Shown piece after piece: positions 62,548 through 64,000 of a stretch of DNA of 64,000 bases. The notes under the pieces are model-generated. The model saw only the letters and a program-made list of their open reading frames with translations. It searched no databases and was not told the DNA's origin. Source of the stretch: Bacteroidota bacterium (GTDB lineage: Bacteria; Bacteroidota; Bacteroidia; UKL13-3); contig JAIYCU010000034.1 in the NCBI GenBank assembly GCA_027487835.1, positions 35,315 to 99,314 of the forward strand. Reading direction: 5' to 3'. Positions within the stretch are counted from its first letter, which is position 1. Each line of letters starts with the position of its first letter. Made by a program: the position numbers and the translations under genes.

Positions 62548-63054
62548 ATGAAAACCTTCATAAAATTTTTGTCAGTAACATTAATATTTACTGCATGTGG
62601 TTATACCGAAACTTCTAATGAGTTATTTTTAAAAGGAAAATCATTGTATGAATCAGAGAACGACTCAATGGCAATTGTCATGCTTACCAATGCCATAAAT
62701 CTTGACACCTTAAATAAGGATGCCTTTTATATAAGAGCTTTCGCAAATCATAGATCTATGCAATTCAAAGCTGCAATTTATGACTACACCAAAACCATTG
62801 AGCTCGATAACAAGAATGATGAAGCATACTATTTTAGAGCTGTTGCTAAAAAGAATATAAATGACCTTGAAGGGGCAATCAATGATTATTCAAAAGCAAT
62901 TGAATTAAATCCTAGAAATGGTGAAGCATTTAATAACAGGGGATTATTGAAAATCCAATCAAATTTTATTCAGAATGGTTGCGAAGACCTCTTAACCGCA
63001 AAAAATCTTGGTATAAAGGAAGCTGACACCTCAATTTTAATCTATTGTAACTAA
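62548..63054 (+). CDS. TPR-repeat lipoprotein
   Basis: 168 residues from the ATG before KTFIKFLSVTLIFTAC; lipobox cysteine C16. Three TPR motifs follow (SNELFLKGKSLYESENDSMAIVML, NKDAFYIRAFANHRSMQFKAAIYDYTKTIEL, NDEAYYFRAVAKKNINDLEGAINDYSKAIEL and a fourth, GEAFNNRGLLKIQSN, here abbreviated to the phases). A protein-binding scaffold in the periplasm or outer membrane is inferred. The open frame starts 11 codons earlier; the later ATG matches the lipoprotein signal. Confidence 0.85.
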   Translation: MKTFIKFLSVTLIFTACGYTETSNELFLKGKSLYESENDSMAIVMLTNAINLDTLNKDAFYIRAFANHRSMQFKAAIYDYTKTIELDNKNDEAYYFRAVAKKNINDLEGAINDYSKAIELNPRNGEAFNNRGLLKIQSNFIQNGCEDLLTAKNLGIKEADTSILIYCN

Positions 63055-63621
63055 AAAATTGGCTCAATTGGTCCATCTCCTAAAAGGTGTTTGCCAAACC
63101 ATTCCTTTACTACTCTTCCCTATTTTAAACATACCCACTTTTGGGTATTTGTTGAATGAGGGGGATTAGGTAAGTTTGTTAGTGTAACCGATTTAGGGCT
63201 TCACACCAATTTTTTCTATTATACTATTTTAACTCAAAGTGCCTACATCCTTCTAAAACTATTATTTGGAGAGTTGAGAACAAAAGTTGTTAAGTAATTA
63301 TCGGGAATGGATCCAAATCCAGAAAAGAGTTTCTAGGTATGAATTAGACCAATGAGAAAATTTGAGTTAAATGATGTAAGCGACTATAAAAATTCAATTT
63401 TAAATTCATAAGGCGTTACTTTTGAATACTTTTATTTAATTCAAAAAACGAAAAAATCATAAACCTTACCGAATTTCAAATTCCCTAATTATACCTAAAT
63501 TCTTTAATTATGATTTTGTTTTAGATTAATTTCCCAATTTGAAAATTTAAAAATATTACAACTGGCTGATTTTCTATTAAATAAGATTTGGTATAAAATC
63601 TGTCAACTATAATTACATATC
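63055..63621. other. Gene-free stretch with the third promoter repeat
   Basis: 567 bases without a credible gene; the longest frame I see is under 25 codons. The only structure found is the dispersed repeat, copy 3, near its start. The remainder is AT-rich with no clear promoter directly before the final gene. Confidence 0.55.
63132..63200 (+). repeat. Dispersed promoter-bearing repeat, copy 3
   Basis: Begins with the dyad ATACCC-ACTTTT-GGGTAT, then TTTG (63148-63151), 19 bases, TAAGTTTG (63171-63178). Similar to copy 2 in the first 50 bases; the downstream part has diverged. Confidence 0.7.
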
Positions 63622-64000
63622 ATGAAAAAATACATCCTTATACTAGCAATTGCATCAAGTTTAATTTCTTGCAAAAAAACACTTGAAAATAATGTAAATA
63701 TCAATCCACCAGAGTTTGTTACCGACATTAACGAAATGATTGTACCTGAAGGTTTTGATTACAAAACTACAAGAAATGTAAACTTCAAGGTTCAATTGTT
63801 GACTAATAATGATGAACCAATTAAAGGAATACGTGTTGATTTCATGGATAAAGCGCCTGAAGAAGAAGGGAATATTTTAGTAACTGGAATTAGTGATGAA
63901 AATGGAAATGTAGAAGTTTCTAAAGAGCTTCCATCTTATATTAAGGAAATAGTAATTAATACTGATTTTCTTGGACTACCCAATAATTTAGTTGGAACAA
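63622..64000 (+). CDS. Partial LruC-type lipoprotein (second copy)
   Basis: 126 codons to the right edge of the window, no stop. Lipobox: ILAIASSLIS plus C17. The sequence tracks the first LruC lipoprotein: ITDINQM/VTDINEM, PAGFNYETS/PEGFDYKTT, VTLLNNNDQPLRGVRVDIMD versus VQLLTNNDEPIKGIRVDFMD, then NIYFTGSTNAEG/NILVTGISDENG and NTDYIGLPNN/NTDFLGLPNN. The C-terminal LruC domain must lie outside the window, so its presence is an inference from this homology. Confidence 0.85.
   Translation, partial: MKKYILILAIASSLISCKKTLENNVNINPPEFVTDINEMIVPEGFDYKTTRNVNFKVQLLTNNDEPIKGIRVDFMDKAPEEEGNILVTGISDENGNVEVSKELPSYIKEIVINTDFLGLPNNLVGT

Overview
The window looks like chromosomal DNA of a Bacteroidota bacterium, probably a Chitinophaga/Sphingobacteria-like lineage. 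The evidence is the overall gene content (TonB-dependent and outer-membrane beta-barrel proteins, DUF4248, DUF5329, LruC-domain lipoproteins, an exosortase N pair), promoters of the Bacteroidota type (TTTG, about 19 nt, TAnnTTTG), a tmRNA whose tag reads GETQFAMAA, and moderate-to-low GC. No rRNA, tRNA, phage or transposase gene was seen.

Layout. 0-1.9 kb: the start of a DUF922-like gene, then about 1.6 kb without genes that holds two adjacent arrays of unrelated 22-bp repeats flanked by a 27-bp direct repeat. 1.9-8 kb: an AT-rich block with an OmpR-type two-component system, a PepSY-like protein and an outer-membrane receptor, then DUF4248 and four-helix-bundle genes and GA-rich tracts. This block ends at the 3' end of tmRNA (ssrA, minus strand), and a 15-bp copy of that end lies at its far side, so it may be an old island. 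8.4-13 kb: exosortase XrtN, its VIT-domain target and a small exported protein. 13-25 kb: housekeeping genes (YkuK-like, PrmC, M16 protease, RlmI-type methyltransferase, GNATs, GH53, Lpd) and a DUF4143 ATPase with conspicuous palindromes at its promoter. 25-30 kb: a three-gene exporter operon (ABC, HlyD, TolC) with a degenerate ABC ATPase. 30-34 kb: pckA and an LruC lipoprotein. 34-40 kb: AT-rich accessory genes, including a Crp/Fnr regulator followed by a fatty-acid hydroxylase/ferredoxin fusion with an Fnr-like box. 40-44 kb: secG, a TPR protein, lptE and citrate synthase. 44-53 kb: a five-gene run of TonB receptor, MFS and a complete RND tripartite pump. 53-58.5 kb: AraC regulator, SDR, beta-barrel protein and aconitase. 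58.6-64 kb: small accessory genes, including a ParE-like toxin with an internal stop, a PIN toxin with an internal deletion beside an intact antitoxin, a 42-bp tandem repeat, and three copies of a repeat that each carry a consensus promoter. The window ends inside a second LruC lipoprotein gene.

Three TCA-cycle or gluconeogenic genes (citrate synthase, aconitase, pckA) and Lpd are scattered rather than clustered. The strongest unexplained signal is the 10-mer GGTTCAAACC (reverse complement GGTTTGAACC). I counted 15 exact copies, in three reading frames and on both strands as well as between genes, largely in the GC-richer core and absent from most AT-rich accessory blocks.
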